Positions 1 through 41,019 of a stretch of 64,000 bases of DNA are shown in pieces. Each line of letters begins with the position of its first letter. Position 1 is the first letter of the stretch. The position numbers and the translations under genes are program-made. A model generated the notes under the pieces. The model made no database searches and was not told the origin of the DNA. It was given only the letters and a program-made list of their open reading frames with translations. Source of the DNA: Glandiceps talaboti (taxonomy: Eukaryota > Hemichordata > Enteropneusta > Spengelidae); contig NC_135568.1 in the NCBI RefSeq assembly GCF_964340395.1, positions 6,047,079 through 6,111,078 on the forward strand. Reading direction: 5' to 3'.

Positions 1-530
1 GATTCTAGTCCGATGGGAAAATTCCACAACAGGTAGAGCCAACGGGCAGAATAATTTTGTGGTTTTCTTTAATTGGAGGGAGGGTGTTTAGCAGTTGTTG
101 TGTGCCATCCCACCGGTGGTGAAGAATATCTGCCCTCCACCCTCCCTCTAGGGTTCAATTTGCCCGCCAACCTAAATCCCACCCAATATTGAGAATTATT
201 TACCCACTCTCCACCACTGAAACGTTTGTGCCACCCACTATACCAACAATTCATTTTGCTTTTTGCAAGAATTGCTTCGTTGACTGCACCTGCCACAAGG
301 CTATATTTCTCCAACAAACTTGATAAATGTCTGTGTACTGTTACTAATATCAACGTAAAATTACATGTGTGTAATAAAATTTACTTGAATGATAAATTAT
401 ATTTTCTTCGTCTTTATTTATCATGGTACTTTGAACGCAATAATTACAAGCCAGCGTTTTTAGTCAATTATTAATGATTCTGTGGCCCAGCACCTCATTA
501 TATTAAAGGCAATGATGGTGTATAGCAGGT

Positions 531-559
531 GATATTTTTTACGAGAAAAAATATCACTA
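531..559. repeat. Perfect 12-bp stem hairpin
   Basis: gtgatatttttt and aaaaaatatcac flank a five-base loop. Isolated; function unknown. Confidence 0.5.
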
Positions 560-774
560 ATCGTTTTTACAGTTATACCATAATATCTCATCTAAGCGTT
601 TTAGGCCAGACAAAATAAAAAAGCTGTTGAACGGCTACCGTGATCAACATTTTGGATAAGGGAGTTTGACAATAAGTTATACAAAGTCCGAGTTACACAT
701 TGTTGGCGTACTTTGTAGAAATATCCCAGTATGTTCAAGTAGCAACAGGTCATATTTTCATAATTTTGTCCTGT

Positions 775-778
<4 letters not shown>

Positions 779-867
<89 letters not shown>
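779..867. repeat. (TA)n microsatellite
   Basis: About 44 uninterrupted TA units. Confidence 0.97.
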
Positions 868-872
<5 letters not shown>

Positions 873-934
873 TACTGCAGGAGATTTCGTCTTAGCTTGC
901 AAATGCTATTAAATGATGTATCAAGGTTAGTGAT

Positions 935-1120
935 ACTGATCACCAGGTTCCATGTTGAGATTGACACAATAAAGATAACACACAGACATCCCTTTAATAC
1001 ACAGTGTCTGCTTTGTTGTGTTTATTTTTGTTACCATTAACAAAATACAGAGCAGACACTCTGTAAGGGATGATTGTGTGTTATCGTCATTATGTCTCAA
1101 TATGAAATCTGGTGATCAGT
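935..1120. mobile_element. Foldback element with ~80-bp inverted arms (MITE-like)
   Basis: Left arm begins actgatcacc at 935, right arm ends ggtgatcagt at 1120. In between, gataacacaca/tgtgtgttatc and cagtgtctgct/agcagacactc also pair. The loop around 1017-1045 is AT-rich. No coding capacity. Confidence 0.75.
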
Positions 1121-1570
1121 CGACCTGATCTTGAGAATTGAACTTATATCAAAAGAACTACTATGTTTATTTAAAGGAGATAGTACGAAACACTACAAAG
1201 AGTCTTTAAGTATACAAATAGAAACTTATCAAACAATATCTTATTGATGCAATTGAAAACAGAAAAGATTTTGTTAAAACGAATATGGAATAGTTTACAG
1301 GTTAGATCTTTTGACTACTAACATTTGAAGCGTAATTTTTTTTCTCACTCTTCTTACCTCCCTTTGTTTTGTTTGTTTCTGTATGTGATTATACTAGTTA
1401 TTTCTCTATTTTTTAGTAATGTATGTATTTCAATTTTTTGTTAGTGCTGCTCCTAACAGGGATGCAATAAATAAATAAAGAAATACATCGTTAATAGCAA
1501 TTGCAAGCTGAGTTGCAATTTCCTGTACTGTATTTGGCTGTCTGCTGACAATAGCTACCCTCACTAATAA

Positions 1571-1985
1571 ACAGTCACTAATTACTCTAGAATTCTAAAC
1601 TGGTAAAGTATTACGTTTTAAAAACTTCATTACTAATACCAGTCTAGCTCACTTCCCAACCATCGCACAGATTTTTGTGCTACCTCCAGGAGTGTTCGTA
1701 TACACATCATGATGTCCGTGCGTCCCCACGTGATTTTAGTTTAAACAGACTGGGGAGGAGTCATTCTACAAACATGAGAAAAGTCGAAGACGTTTGGTGA
1801 CGACAGCCTGTCAATTTGTGATGGATTACTTGACATGCGCCATTCGTTCTTCACTAACCATGGGGGTTCAAACACACTTGACACCTTTCGTTGGGAACTG
1901 AGCTAGACTGGTATTAGTAAGTTTTCAAAACGTAATACTGTACCAGTTTAGAATTGTAGACTAGCCAGTAATAAACTGTCACCAC
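1571..1985. mobile_element. MITE-like element with ~95-bp inverted arms
   Basis: The left arm (about 1571-1660) reads attctaaactgg, gtattacgtttt, actaataccagtctagctca. The right arm (about 1880-1985) has the reverse complement of each in order with a few mismatches and small gaps. The ~220 bp centre is not obviously coding. Confidence 0.78.
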
Positions 1986-3070
1986 TTTGTAGTTTTACAT
2001 TTCATTTCCAATTATTTCTAAATCCACTCTATATGACATGTATATGTCATCACTCTGATCGCCAAATGAGACTGCCTTGTCATCATTGTATGTTGTCTCC
2101 ATGGTACTAGTACTGTTAGATTGTTTTAGCCATCTTCCGAACTTACTTTTGAATGGAATAGCCCAAATATTTGACATGGCCTTACATGAGGAATTCGTTT
2201 ATAATTTGGTTTCCGAATTCAGAAGCTTGTTTTAAGATATCTTATACTATGCTACATGTACATTGCAAAATGTTTGTACAGGTTACTCCAAAACTTCTAT
2301 GAAAGAAATAATCTACTGTACCGTAGCGGCACACAGAGACAGATCACTTTTTCACCCAGCAACTGAGATACTAGTACCGCCCATAGCTACAGTAAAATGA
2401 TGTTGTATATTGCATATATAACAACAGGGATAGATCTGCATGCGGATAAACATTTCGTTAAAAACACATTAATTGTACAGTTGTGCTACAACGCCATTAT
2501 TTTTAATAACTGTAATCATTTATTTTCTGATGTTTTGTATGAAAACCATATTCCAAAAGATATAAAAACTATATATGCTAAGATCACAAAGGTTACTATT
2601 ACCCTGCTGCTAACAAGTACAGACGTTTAGCCACTCAAAGGAACTGGCGTAGAATATATATTTGTTGGAAAATAAAATGTGGTTTTTTTTACAGTAGGTC
2701 TTTGGCCGTTAGGAGATATTGTTCCCTCGAGATTTAAATTCCTGATTGCCTTGAATTGACGATTGCATCAATTTAGCCATCGTTATGTACTACATCAAAA
2801 TAGCGTGCACTCCAATCTTACGACTGATTACAATCCATTCAAAGTAACCAATCTGATTAATTCATATGATTGCATGGATTTTTGGATACAGACAGGTGAC
2901 TTCATAACCAGGCTGACATTGACCAAAGAAAGGTAATGACTTTGAACGTTGATCGTGACTGATCACTCACAAGGACATGTGACAACGTGGGTTGACACTG
3001 GCCCTTGCCCAAATGTAACGTTATAGGTGACTTCTCATGCGCACTGCAAACTATTGTAGGTTACAACTTG

Positions 3071-3358
3071 GCTGACTGACTGACTGACTGACTGACTGAC
3101 TGACTGACTGACTGACTGACTGACTGACCAACCGACCTAACTACCGACCGACTCACTGAGTGATCGACTCACTGAGTGATCGACTGGATCTTTGACTGAC
3201 TGACTGACTGGCTGGCTGACTGACCGAGCGACCGACCAGTCACCTTTCTTTCTTTCTTTGATTGGTTGGTTGGTTGGTTGGTTGGTTGGTTGGTTGGTTG
3301 GTTGGTTGGTTGGTTGGTTGGTTGGTTGGTTGGTTGGTTGGTCGGTCGATCGATCGAT

Positions 3359-3393
<35 letters not shown>

Positions 3394-3434
3394 CAGACTG
3401 ATGACTGGCTGGCTGGCTGACTGACTGACTGGTA
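3071..3434. repeat. Compound tetranucleotide array (ACTG, TTGG, TCGA, TTGA blocks)
   Basis: A run of ctga units, a degenerate stretch, about 20 ttgg units (3262-3342), a short tcgg/tcga block and about eight ttga units (3361-3391), then more ctga. Adjacent blocks differ by one base per unit. Apparent ORFs across it (PTNQ..., QSINQ...) are artefacts. Confidence 0.95.
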
Positions 3435-4372
3435 GGACTGACAGGAGAGTTGAGAATGTACACTTTGAACAAACTAGACATCAGACAGACAATGACGGCG
3501 TCAACGAGGTTGGTTTCGAGAAGGCAATATCGAGGTAATAAGAAGAGAGCAAATAATGCCAAACGCTGTTACAGGTTTTTGCCCTGGGAAGTCTATGCAA
3601 ACATAAATATAACAGTCTTTGCATAACTAATACAGTATGCATCATGGATGATCTTATTGCACTTTGAGAGTATTTCGTCATAAATGGAGTTGATTGGAAA
3701 CAGCTACGACGCCATGCTGCCATCACCTATAAAGCCCTCCATTAAGTTAGCAGGATACCTTTTCAATAGAAAGCGAACATTGTTGCGTTATTGTGGCGTA
3801 TCTTTTAAGGTCTCTTGTGTACCATACAAGTTATATATAACAGTGAAGCTTATGAAATAAACTTTTCAAAAGAATGTCTTATGATAGTTTTCTGTGAACA
3901 CTTTTGTCACGTAATATGTGTAAATATCACTGTGCCGATCGCCCATATTTTCATCTTGAAGCTAATTAGCTTTTAAGTACTGTTCAGTATTTATCATAGG
4001 TCCATTTAACACTACTTAATTTTCAGTGGATAGATAAGTACTTCCCCTACATGCAAATGGTTTTAAATTCTCACTTACGCAGCTAATAAATCAGCTCGTC
4101 AAGTCTTCAACGCCTGTTTGGGTAAACGTTTCACCTTTCAAGTCTGCCTGAATAATTCAGACTGCATGTACGGACTTCGCAACTTGCTATACGATATTAC
4201 AACGTTCTCTTTACGTATAAAGCTTAGTCCTTGGTGACATATAACATCCCACGTCACCATTTATTTTTTTAAATACATTCTAGTTTTGGAAAATCATTGT
4301 CATGAACATTTAAGTACCCCTTTCAACCTTCCCCAATACAAATATTAATTCTGTTTAATATATCAGACCCAT

Positions 4373-4577
<205 letters not shown>

Positions 4578-5189
4578 GTTTGTTTGGGGGTTTTTGTGGT
4601 TTTTTGTGTTTATGTGGGTTCCCTGTGATAAAGTTACACAGCAGTGGAAAAGTATAAAAAAATAAGCGAAACTAAATACATCCTACCATTACTGATTGAC
4701 ATGCGTCATTATTTTGATCCATACCCATGGAGATGGTCCCAGCGACCAGTCATGTATATGTAACTAACACCGATACCCCCAGAGTAAATATATAGTACGA
4801 CACAACCAGCTGAGATCATGTTGTGGCATATGCTGACTCCCACTGGGTCATTATAAAGGCTGACATTGATCAACCTTGACCTTAAATATCCCAGGTCTTG
4901 ACCCACTGAGACAGAACAAGTGATAAGAGCGCACTTAGTGAATGACACGAACAAGAATACCATGTATACGGAATGCTATGCTACTAAGGGATTCATTGTT
5001 GACGTTTGATTTGAATAATTGTATCTCTTGTGTGTATGCCTTTGTAGAATGTTGGTTGGTTGGTTGGTTGATTTCAAAGTTGAGTAATTTACAGAGGTGC
5101 TATTTTATCACCAAAAATCCTTTTTAAGTTGATAACATGCAGTAATCAATACAAGTGTACTACAAGTTACTAATATCAGTGACATTAAT

Positions 5190-5720
5190 AAAAGAGCAAG
5201 TGGACGATTATTCATGTTAAGTACTCTGAAGAGATTTGGTTTGAATACCAAAGACCTTGTTACAATTTACATTGGCTACATTAGACCACTTTTAGAATAT
5301 GCAGTTCCAGTTTGGCATACTGGACTTACTTTACAATAGCACAATTTACATGAACGTGTACAGAAAAGAGCATACAGAATAATCTTGGCCAACGACTACA
5401 TTTCATACCAACAAGCACTACAGTTTAAAATTTGCAAAATCCAAGAGCTTAAAAGTTTCACAACTTTGAAATTTGCTAAATAAACATGATCGATAAAAAA
5501 AAAACCTAGTAATCCCACTGCAAACACACTTGCAAGTTGTAGCCCATGTGCGATAAAGTGCATAGAACACATGACACCAACGAATACAAGAACGCACACT
5601 ACTTGTTGACACGGACCAGCTGGCCATCTCGTACTGCATATACGTACGCTTGCTAGTTCAACGCGAACTAAATTTCCCTAAATGTACACCATTTCGAATG
5701 AAAACACGAAAAAAATGACC
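5190..5720 (+). mobile_element. Decayed LINE (non-LTR retrotransposon) 3' end of reverse-transcriptase ORF
   Basis: One frame from 5190 to 5483 reads KRASGRLFMLSTLKRFGLNT, IYIGYIRPLLEYAVPVWHTG, an in-frame TAG, then HERVQKRAYRIILANDYISY. RP.LEYA.PVWH and L..VQKRA.RII are hallmarks of the region after the catalytic RT core in CR1/Jockey-like LINEs. Beyond a frame shift, LNFPKCTPFRMKTRKK at about 5664-5714 resembles the usual C-terminus of such ORFs. Stops and shifts make it a dead fragment; no catalytic RT motif is present. Confidence 0.8.
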
Positions 5721-5831
5721 CTGCTAAGTTATAACATGTGCATTATAGATACACTTCATCGCACATGCACTGCAAGTGTGTTTGCAGTGGAATTCCTATT
5801 TTTTTTATTTAAAATTTTTTCTCGATCATGT
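5484..5831. repeat. Inverted repeat with ~90-bp arms at the end of the LINE fragment
   Basis: 5484-5572 and 5733-5831 are imperfect reverse complements (acatgatcga... and ...tcgatcatgt at the ends; actgcaaacacacttgca in the middle). The left arm lies inside the LINE-derived segment, so the right arm looks like an inverted partial duplicate of it. Confidence 0.75.
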
Positions 5832-7695
5832 TGTAATAATAATGTCTTCACAGCCCAGCGTCAAGTGCGCGTGGTGTGTAATACTCACTATCATAATCTG
5901 TTCAGTTCAAAAGGTGTTGAATAACTGCAATGGTTCCTAGGTTCACGATGGCCAACACATATAACTTCCGTGAAACTAAATCCAGAACATAAGAATCCAA
6001 GTGTCAGTACATAGTTACATGACAGAACAAACAAAGTTCTGAATTTCTCTAGTACAGTCCACGACTTCATTCGGTAATTTGGAAAGCTTGTTGTCGCGTT
6101 GATTGCTGTGTTGTCTGTTTCTCACAGAATATTTGCCAATTTCAAGACAGCGATATACTTTTGCAGTCGAGGTCCTCATTTCAGACATTACAGAACGCTT
6201 GAGCAAGTAAGCCAAAATGTACAAGTCTCATACCTTCAGTCCATGGAATTTGTTCCCAAAGTTAGTAGTTGTACTAGTTTAGATTCGCAGTGTATCATAC
6301 ATATGCATATAGTACGCGACGTACATCATACCAGAGGTCAATCCAAATGTCCCGGTTTTCGCGTACTAGACAACGTTGGTCGTACAAATTTTGCTGTCGT
6401 CAGTTTGCATTCACTTCAGGAACATTTGTAGTTGATGCTGTTCCAACTTTGAGCAAAATTTTCTTTTCAATCCAGAACTTGTACCAACCTTCAAGCGCAC
6501 GTACGTACAATGGGCGTGTCAAACATGGCGGTCGTACTAAACTTTTTTTCTATGAAGCTAGGGAGTTAGTAGCACAAAGCGCATGCGCATATACCATACA
6601 TTCTCCAAAATGCCAGCGCCTATCGCTATGTACTTTATAGCAACTGTTCTCGACGGCAGACTATATCCTTCAATCACTTCTTCAATTTTAAATTCTATCA
6701 TTATGATTTCAAATCTTTGAAAAAAGAATTGAAAAGATGAAGGAAAAAATTCAGCACATATCTATGAGTATTTTTTCTGTGCGTAAACCGTTGATGTCTT
6801 TGTGCATCTACTAAGACAGGATGTCAAACAATTTTAGACAAAGTAAACAGGCAGTATTAAGTTACTAATTGTCATCGTTGTGTTTTAAAAAAGTAAAATA
6901 GACAGTCCAGTATACAAGTGATGTAATGGGTTGACATGTGCATGTTTCGCTGAGAAAATTATGTCCCACTCACAGAATAGATAAATCGAACAGTCTGCAT
7001 ATCTGAACGAATTGGATTCTGATTTTACTGTATTGTTTTGTGGACGGAAGCAAGATGTTTCACACTGTACGTTAAATTCAAACTGTAATTGAAAAACCCA
7101 TCAAAATGTTTTAAAACACTATAAATTAACCTGTATCATTGTTTTCTTGGGATACATTATCAGTTTACGGTCGTTTTGGTTTCAATATTTTCAGCCGATT
7201 TTAACATTCATTGACATTGTCATACATTTGCCCGATTCATTTTACTGAGTAATTGTTTTTATCCCCTTCACCTGCAATAATAATGTTAATAACAATATGA
7301 AGGCAAAATGAGCCTGATTCGACTTTTCTTCCCTTTAATGTGTGAGTGGGTGTATGTTTTTGTTTTGACTCGAGTTTCAAGGAATTGATTAATGAGGAGG
7401 GTGTAATTATAAATTAAATTTACGGAAATAATTCGATACATCTTGCGGAATGAAGTTGTACCGCAGGGATACGCGTGTTACAAAATATATATCGCGTATA
7501 TAATTCATATTGTACACTATTACTTGCATAGCTTGCGGCCTATGTGTAACAGATATATGGAATGTAAATTTGATGAGGTAAGCACAACATACGACTTCCA
7601 ATTATTTATGATGATTACATCCACTATAAAACGATGATAACTTGGTATACAAAGTTATTCAAGTAAAAGATATGGTTGAGAATTTTTTTACTCGC

Positions 7696-7788
7696 ATACA
7701 TACATACATACATACATACATACATACATACATACATACATACATACATACATACATACATACATACATACATACATACATACATACA
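7696..7788. repeat. (ATAC)n microsatellite
   Basis: About 23 tetranucleotide units; open on both strands only because of the repeat. Confidence 0.96.
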
Positions 7789-9488
7789 ATGAGAAGCTCT
7801 GTGTTCATGAAATCATGGAGAGAGCTGTAATATTTTACATAAACATACCTTATGATCGATGAAACTGACAAGCACCAGGTTTCTCAGAGTTATTTTGAGT
7901 TAGAGTCCAACCCTGTCGAAAGTTTATCTTCGCGAATTCGGTTTTCTCATCCTTCACTGTGTATAGAAAGCGCTCCTAGATGGTGGACTTGTGTGTATAT
8001 ACGGTATACTGTTATGTACTTGTACAATCACGAGATTGAGTTCGATGCAATGAAATATACGATTACGTTGTTGCAGCAATATTGATACACGTTTTAAGAA
8101 ACCCTTCCTTCGTTACGAAATCAATAATACTGTGCAGCCTTATCACTACAAGTCAACATCTATGGGAATATTCACGCTGTGAGGAAGTCGGATGGTGTAA
8201 TGAAATGTAATATTAGTTTCAATAATTTGACCCTGAATGACCTGTGGTATAATTAGATGACGACACACACGTCTTGTTACCCTAAAGTGTAATTTCAGTC
8301 GGTGGCAATTCAAGCGATTGAATAGTCTTGGAATGTGTCTAACAGGTTGTCATATTGTAACTGATATCGGTTTTGTCAGTCGCAACGGACCCCGAATTGC
8401 TTCATAAGGCAACAATAAAAAAAATATTTGTTTCCGATAACATGACTTCAGAAAATAGGGTAGGTAGGTCGGGATTTCAGTTTATCTTACAGTTTTGGGT
8501 GGTTTTTGTTACTTCGACCTAAAGACAAGATACTCGTTGGTTACAATACTTCCGTAACAGTTGATGAGGGGTAAAAGAAGTACATGAAGACAATTATGTG
8601 ATTCAGAAGTAGACAAATACAATATACAGACTGTGCTGTTATAGGCTAAAATGACATCGTTAACGCGTTTCTCTCTGGCAAGAAAATCTACAGAGAAATT
8701 AGAAGTAAGTTTCATAATGTTACCTTTTTGCATGTAAAATTGTTAGGGTGGGCGGTTTAAACTAGGGTCGGTCGGGTTATCGAAAACTCACTATTGTTTT
8801 TATTTGGCCTAAGCACGTATCTTAATCTGCAATAGGAGTTGATTGATGCTAGGCAACGCTGATGCTGTTAAAAATAGACATTCCCGCACTGTTTGTTGCG
8901 TCGCAGTATGTGGTAGATATAAAGCGTTAAAATATCATTATGTGCTACTTTCGACTGCATTAAATCAATCAAAATTTCGTAGCAACCGTTTAAAAATATG
9001 CATCTAATAAATATACTTTGCCATTCAGTAATTTCTCCCTGTGACAACAATTTACGCTAAATATATGTCCTTTTGAAAACTTCAACTCACAGAGCGTCAA
9101 ACATTTCTTAAAAGCGAATGTCAAATTTACTTAAAAGTATTTTATATACCACTACGATCTCGAATTTTAGGTAATGACTTAAAATTATAATTTCATCGAA
9201 ATGGCATCAATGTTGTGATAGTTAAAGCTAAGTTATTACTATGTGGTTGTACATTTCTCTGTATGATATAGAGAAAGAAGGGGTCACGTGATAGAATGTA
9301 AATTAGGTTAAAATGTCAGAGGTTACAGTCACTCATACTTTAAACATAACCACTCTTTTATTTCTAGTGTTTGGTATGATTTTTAAATAATTCATAAGAC
9401 CAGCCATAAGAGTCAATCCTTAATTGCATAGGAAATGATTCTTCATGAATTACGTAGAGAAGTGTGAGACAGAGCACAGCAAGAGTCG

Positions 9489-9552
<64 letters not shown>
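9489..9552. repeat. (AGAC)n microsatellite
   Basis: About 16 units. Confidence 0.95.
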
Positions 9553-9869
9553 TGTAATTAACAGAAAGACATTAGAGAGAGATAGACAGAGAGAGAAGCA
9601 CCTACCTCTTTTTGTCACGATGTTTTTTTTTAATATTATCATAATGATGCAATAATGATAGCACCTGCTTCCTTACAATAACTCAATAATTTATAGTAGC
9701 CAAGTTTATAACAACTTCGAAATGGAAAAATTCAGGGATTTAGGAGGTTATTATTATGTAATAAACAGAGATAATAAGTGTGCATTTATTTAGTCGTAAA
9801 AATTTCGAAAATGTATATACTCTTGAATTATGAGTCTGAAATATGCCATATGCTCTTATGCTCCCCTGC

Positions 9870-9924
9870 TCTGTCTCTGTCTCTGTCTGTCTGTCTCTCT
9901 CTCCCTCCCTCCCTCCCTCCCTCC
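9870..9924. repeat. Pyrimidine tract (CTGT/CTCT/CTCC)
   Basis: A polypyrimidine run that changes from tctg to ctcc units. Confidence 0.85.
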
Positions 9925-10742
9925 GAAATGTCGCTACTCATATTATTGACTATCCCTGAGTGTGTTAGTAATAATATTGCGTACATGTAAGTAACAAAAT
10001 TCGTCACAAATGTAATATCTAACGTAGATATCAGCGACCGCTGTGATATTGATCACAGTTCAAATAAGTGGTGAACTCGTAAATTGGACATTATATACAC
10101 TAATTAAGCATTCACTTAGGAGTGTACGCACTTCTACTTTTAATTCGAGCTGTAAACCTCGCTATTGCTGTACAGTACTTTGCCACATCATTTTCAAATT
10201 GCCATACCATTGTGTAATTTTTGAAACGACATGAAATGAAGCCCTGGGCTTTTAATATCCGTTTGACCCATGACACTTTATTATTCCAAATATTTGTCAA
10301 GTGCTCTACCTTTTTATTATGATAGTTGTGTCAACCTTCGGTTTTCAAAAGAGTTTTACAAAAGCAAATTTAGTTATTTAGTTATGAATATTGTTACATT
10401 TTAATTATCATGTATTAGATTGATATTTCATTTGGCAAATGTACACATTGTCTTGTATTGTCATTGTCGCACTTTAATTAAATCTTTTTCATGTTTTCTC
10501 TATTGTTTTCACAATAATTATGTTTGCTTTTTATATCATGAGAAAATGCCGTTCTCGCCCCCATGCATCCGTAAGGGAAGTTTTGTGTCACAGTAGCATA
10601 TCTGTTTATCTGTCGGTCTGTCTGTCGCACTGATTGTCTCTCTGTTTGGCTGTGTCAGATCTGTCTGTGTCTGTCTTTCTATACGTTTCTCTATCGATCT
10701 GCATGTCTCTATCAATCTAACTGCCACCTCCCTGACTGTCTA

Positions 10743-10913
10743 GTATGTATGTATGTATGTATGTATGTATGTATGTATGTATGTATGTATGTATGTATGT
10801 ATGTGTGTGTGTATGTATGTATGTATGTATGTATGTATGTATGTATATATGTATGTATGTATGTGTGTGTGTATGTATGTATGTATGTATGTATGTATGT
10901 ATGTATGTATGTC
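10743..10913. repeat. (GTAT)n microsatellite with a repeated GTGTGT variant
   Basis: Tetranucleotide units are interrupted twice by the same atgtgtgtgtgt variant about 60 bases apart, suggesting a higher-order duplication. Confidence 0.93.
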
Positions 10914-11835
10914 TCTCGATTCAAAGTCCATACTCATCCAGGTATAAAAATGATATTGAATATTTACAATCTATTCTACTAGACTTATCGTTGCTTGGGT
11001 GGCAAAAATTTGAGTCATAACCCGCACGTTTCTAGGTTCAACTTGACTGGTGATCTGTTGACAGGTTGTTGGAGACACGTGGCAGAGTTAAATAGTCAAA
11101 GAGATAATCGTTGAGGAAATTCTGAATTTTCACAGCAATTGTCACTCTTAAATATTAAGATCTGTTTTATAGCATAACTATGTTTCAATATACTACACAA
11201 TTTACCGTTACTGGGTTCTAAAAACACATACAATCAATTTACATGCATACAAATGAGATTGTATGCATTGGTTGAGCGATGTAGGCATATTGTTCTTGAA
11301 TGTTGATAAATAAATAACACTTAATAAAAAATCTATTGATGTATTTTAACTTTTCAGTGTTGATTGAAAATGAAAGGACGATAGCTATTATTGATTTCAA
11401 ACCATTTCCTCTGAGTTAGTCGCATGACGGAAATTGTAAATTGCTTCTGTACGACGTTCTTTCAGTGATGTAAACAGAGTTAGTTTTCAAAACATGGTAA
11501 TGGACAATGGGAAATATCTCAAGGGAGTGATATGAATTCTTTTCATGACGACTCCAAGACTGTCTTCTCGACATGTATATCGATGGCGAAATGTCGTTGA
11601 CACTATCTTCCCCGTGTAATTATTGCCTATTGAGGGCGCCATACAGTTCGTTTGCCCTGAAAATGTTAGCAGTTGGTTTAACGTTTAGGAATATTCTTTT
11701 CATATCTATTCATAACACGGTGCGATCTTAAACGGTTAATGTATTGACAGAAGATAGAAATATAAATAGACTGAAGTCACGTGGTAGACGTGGACTCCGC
11801 GTATCAGGACTACATGCTGTTAACATTCGTTTACA

Positions 11836-11869
11836 CCATAGACCTTCCACCCGTGGGTGGAGGGTCTAT
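11836..11869. repeat. 34-bp near-perfect palindrome
   Basis: catagaccttccaccc and gggtggagggtctatg pair with a two-base centre. gtttacacca copies lie on each side in direct orientation, like short flanking repeats. Possibly a minimal foldback element. Confidence 0.6.
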
Positions 11870-13721
11870 GTTTACACCAACAACAGCCTTTGACAAGTTA
11901 GCAGCAGACACATGTAGCAACGGTCACACCAAGTTTCAGCTCAAAATGCCCAGCAACTTTTGATTTTAAATTTTCTGACCAGGTGTCAATGCAGAGGTGT
12001 ATACATTAAAAGATTCTACAATACAGTATATGGGTTAAACAAGATCACGCCATCAACGACCAAATTACGGACAACTTTTGTTTTATTATTACTCCGCCAT
12101 CGTAACAAAATCGAACAGACTACATATATTTCTTACTCTTTTAAACATTGAACACTTGTACAAAATCTGAAAAGGAGGCATCCTCGTTGAGGGCGCTGTC
12201 GAAGTCTACATAGATAAAATACAAAGAACGATAGTGTATACTAAAATTGTAACAACTCTTCAAGATCTATAATAAACAAAGCTTGCATGGTGGATATTTT
12301 CAGGAGTCATGTTCAACAAAGGTAACGTACATACTAAGTAATTCTATGTGGTGAACAAGAGGAACATTGTTAGCGCCACTACGAAAAGTGAAAAGCGAAA
12401 TCAGCTCATGACAATGGGATTCGGGTCGATTCTGCATTTGTCGTATTAAAATTATCTCTTCAGATAAAATATTAGGAAACATGAACTGACAAGTTGAACT
12501 AAAAATTACATTTGACACGTGATAGGTTATGGCAATTTATATTTACATATTTGGTATATTGACCTTGTACGCATGCGCGTCGTTTTGAAGCGCGTGCGCA
12601 GTGTGACTAACCAGCTTTGAAACCGACTATATACATTGGGATGCAGTGATTTGGACACTAATAGTAATATTTCTGGGCATGAGTTTCAAGATTTTGAAAA
12701 GTTATAAAGTACTTTTATGGTCGTCTCCTATCTTTAAAAAAACTAATAAAATACTTCGCTTTGAAGTAAAACTACAAAATCTTAACACTTTTTTCAAACC
12801 TAAATTACAGTTTTAAAAAAGTGATTCCTTCTATAAGGTACTTTGTACCAAGTCAAATAAAAAATAACTTAGACCCTTGGGGTCGTTTTGATGTTTTTAA
12901 ACGAGGACAAATAATTTGACAGTTTGCTCTGAGAAGACATCTCTCCCATACATTGGGTGAGACGTTGTCTAATAAGGTTGGCGCCCCGAATGGAATCAAA
13001 ATACTACACTATATATAGTTGAGGGCGCCCTTTAGTAAAATACAGTAAATCAGACACATTTCTTCATACATCAGAGCTGATAAATATATATAAAAACCCT
13101 TATTTTACATGTGTAAATGAAAATGATATAAAAAGGAATAAATTGTACTTTATGTTTGGCTAGATTTATCTAAAATGAATCGAAGCACTTAAAACAGTGC
13201 TTGGTCTAAAATTTGAAAAGAGTAAAGAGTACTCCTCTTCTAAATACTAAAAAGGACAACTTGATTTGACCCGTATGATCCCAAGTACTGGTGTAAAGTA
13301 ATAACAAACATAAGCACCAGAGTTTAAGCTTTCATCCGATATGTGGATGTGAGTTGTACAGTTGTACACGTCATATGTATATGTGTACATGTTCCTAATG
13401 CCACGGGCGTCATAAAACGTCACTTTCATGCAGCTTATCACAGACTCAACCATTATCACTGAACAGACCATACATAGTTAAGTCACTAAACAATTAAGTT
13501 ACTGTGTGAAATCATATTAGGAAAGACAAAAATAATTGCATCCCAACGGAAGTACGAGCCTAAAGCGCGCGTCAGTCATCCACCATTTTTGGAAAACTGA
13601 CCAATCAGCATCAATGTCTTTTAAACTGTTATGCTGATAAGAAGCACAATCATAGGTCGATATAGAAAGCAGAGATGACATCAAAATGGGAAGGAACCAA
13701 TCGTCGGAAGCTTTCCTTCAG

Positions 13722-41019
<27,298 letters not shown>

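Noticed and set aside
6099-6640. Two overlapping plus-strand ORFs of 110 and 116 codons
   Set aside because: They use different frames over the same DNA, show no domain, and lie beside the LINE remnant.
8455-8790. gggtaggtaggtcggg-type motifs repeated near 8.46 and 8.76 kb and at 15.94 kb
   Set aside because: Shared text is too short and diverged to define an element by eye.
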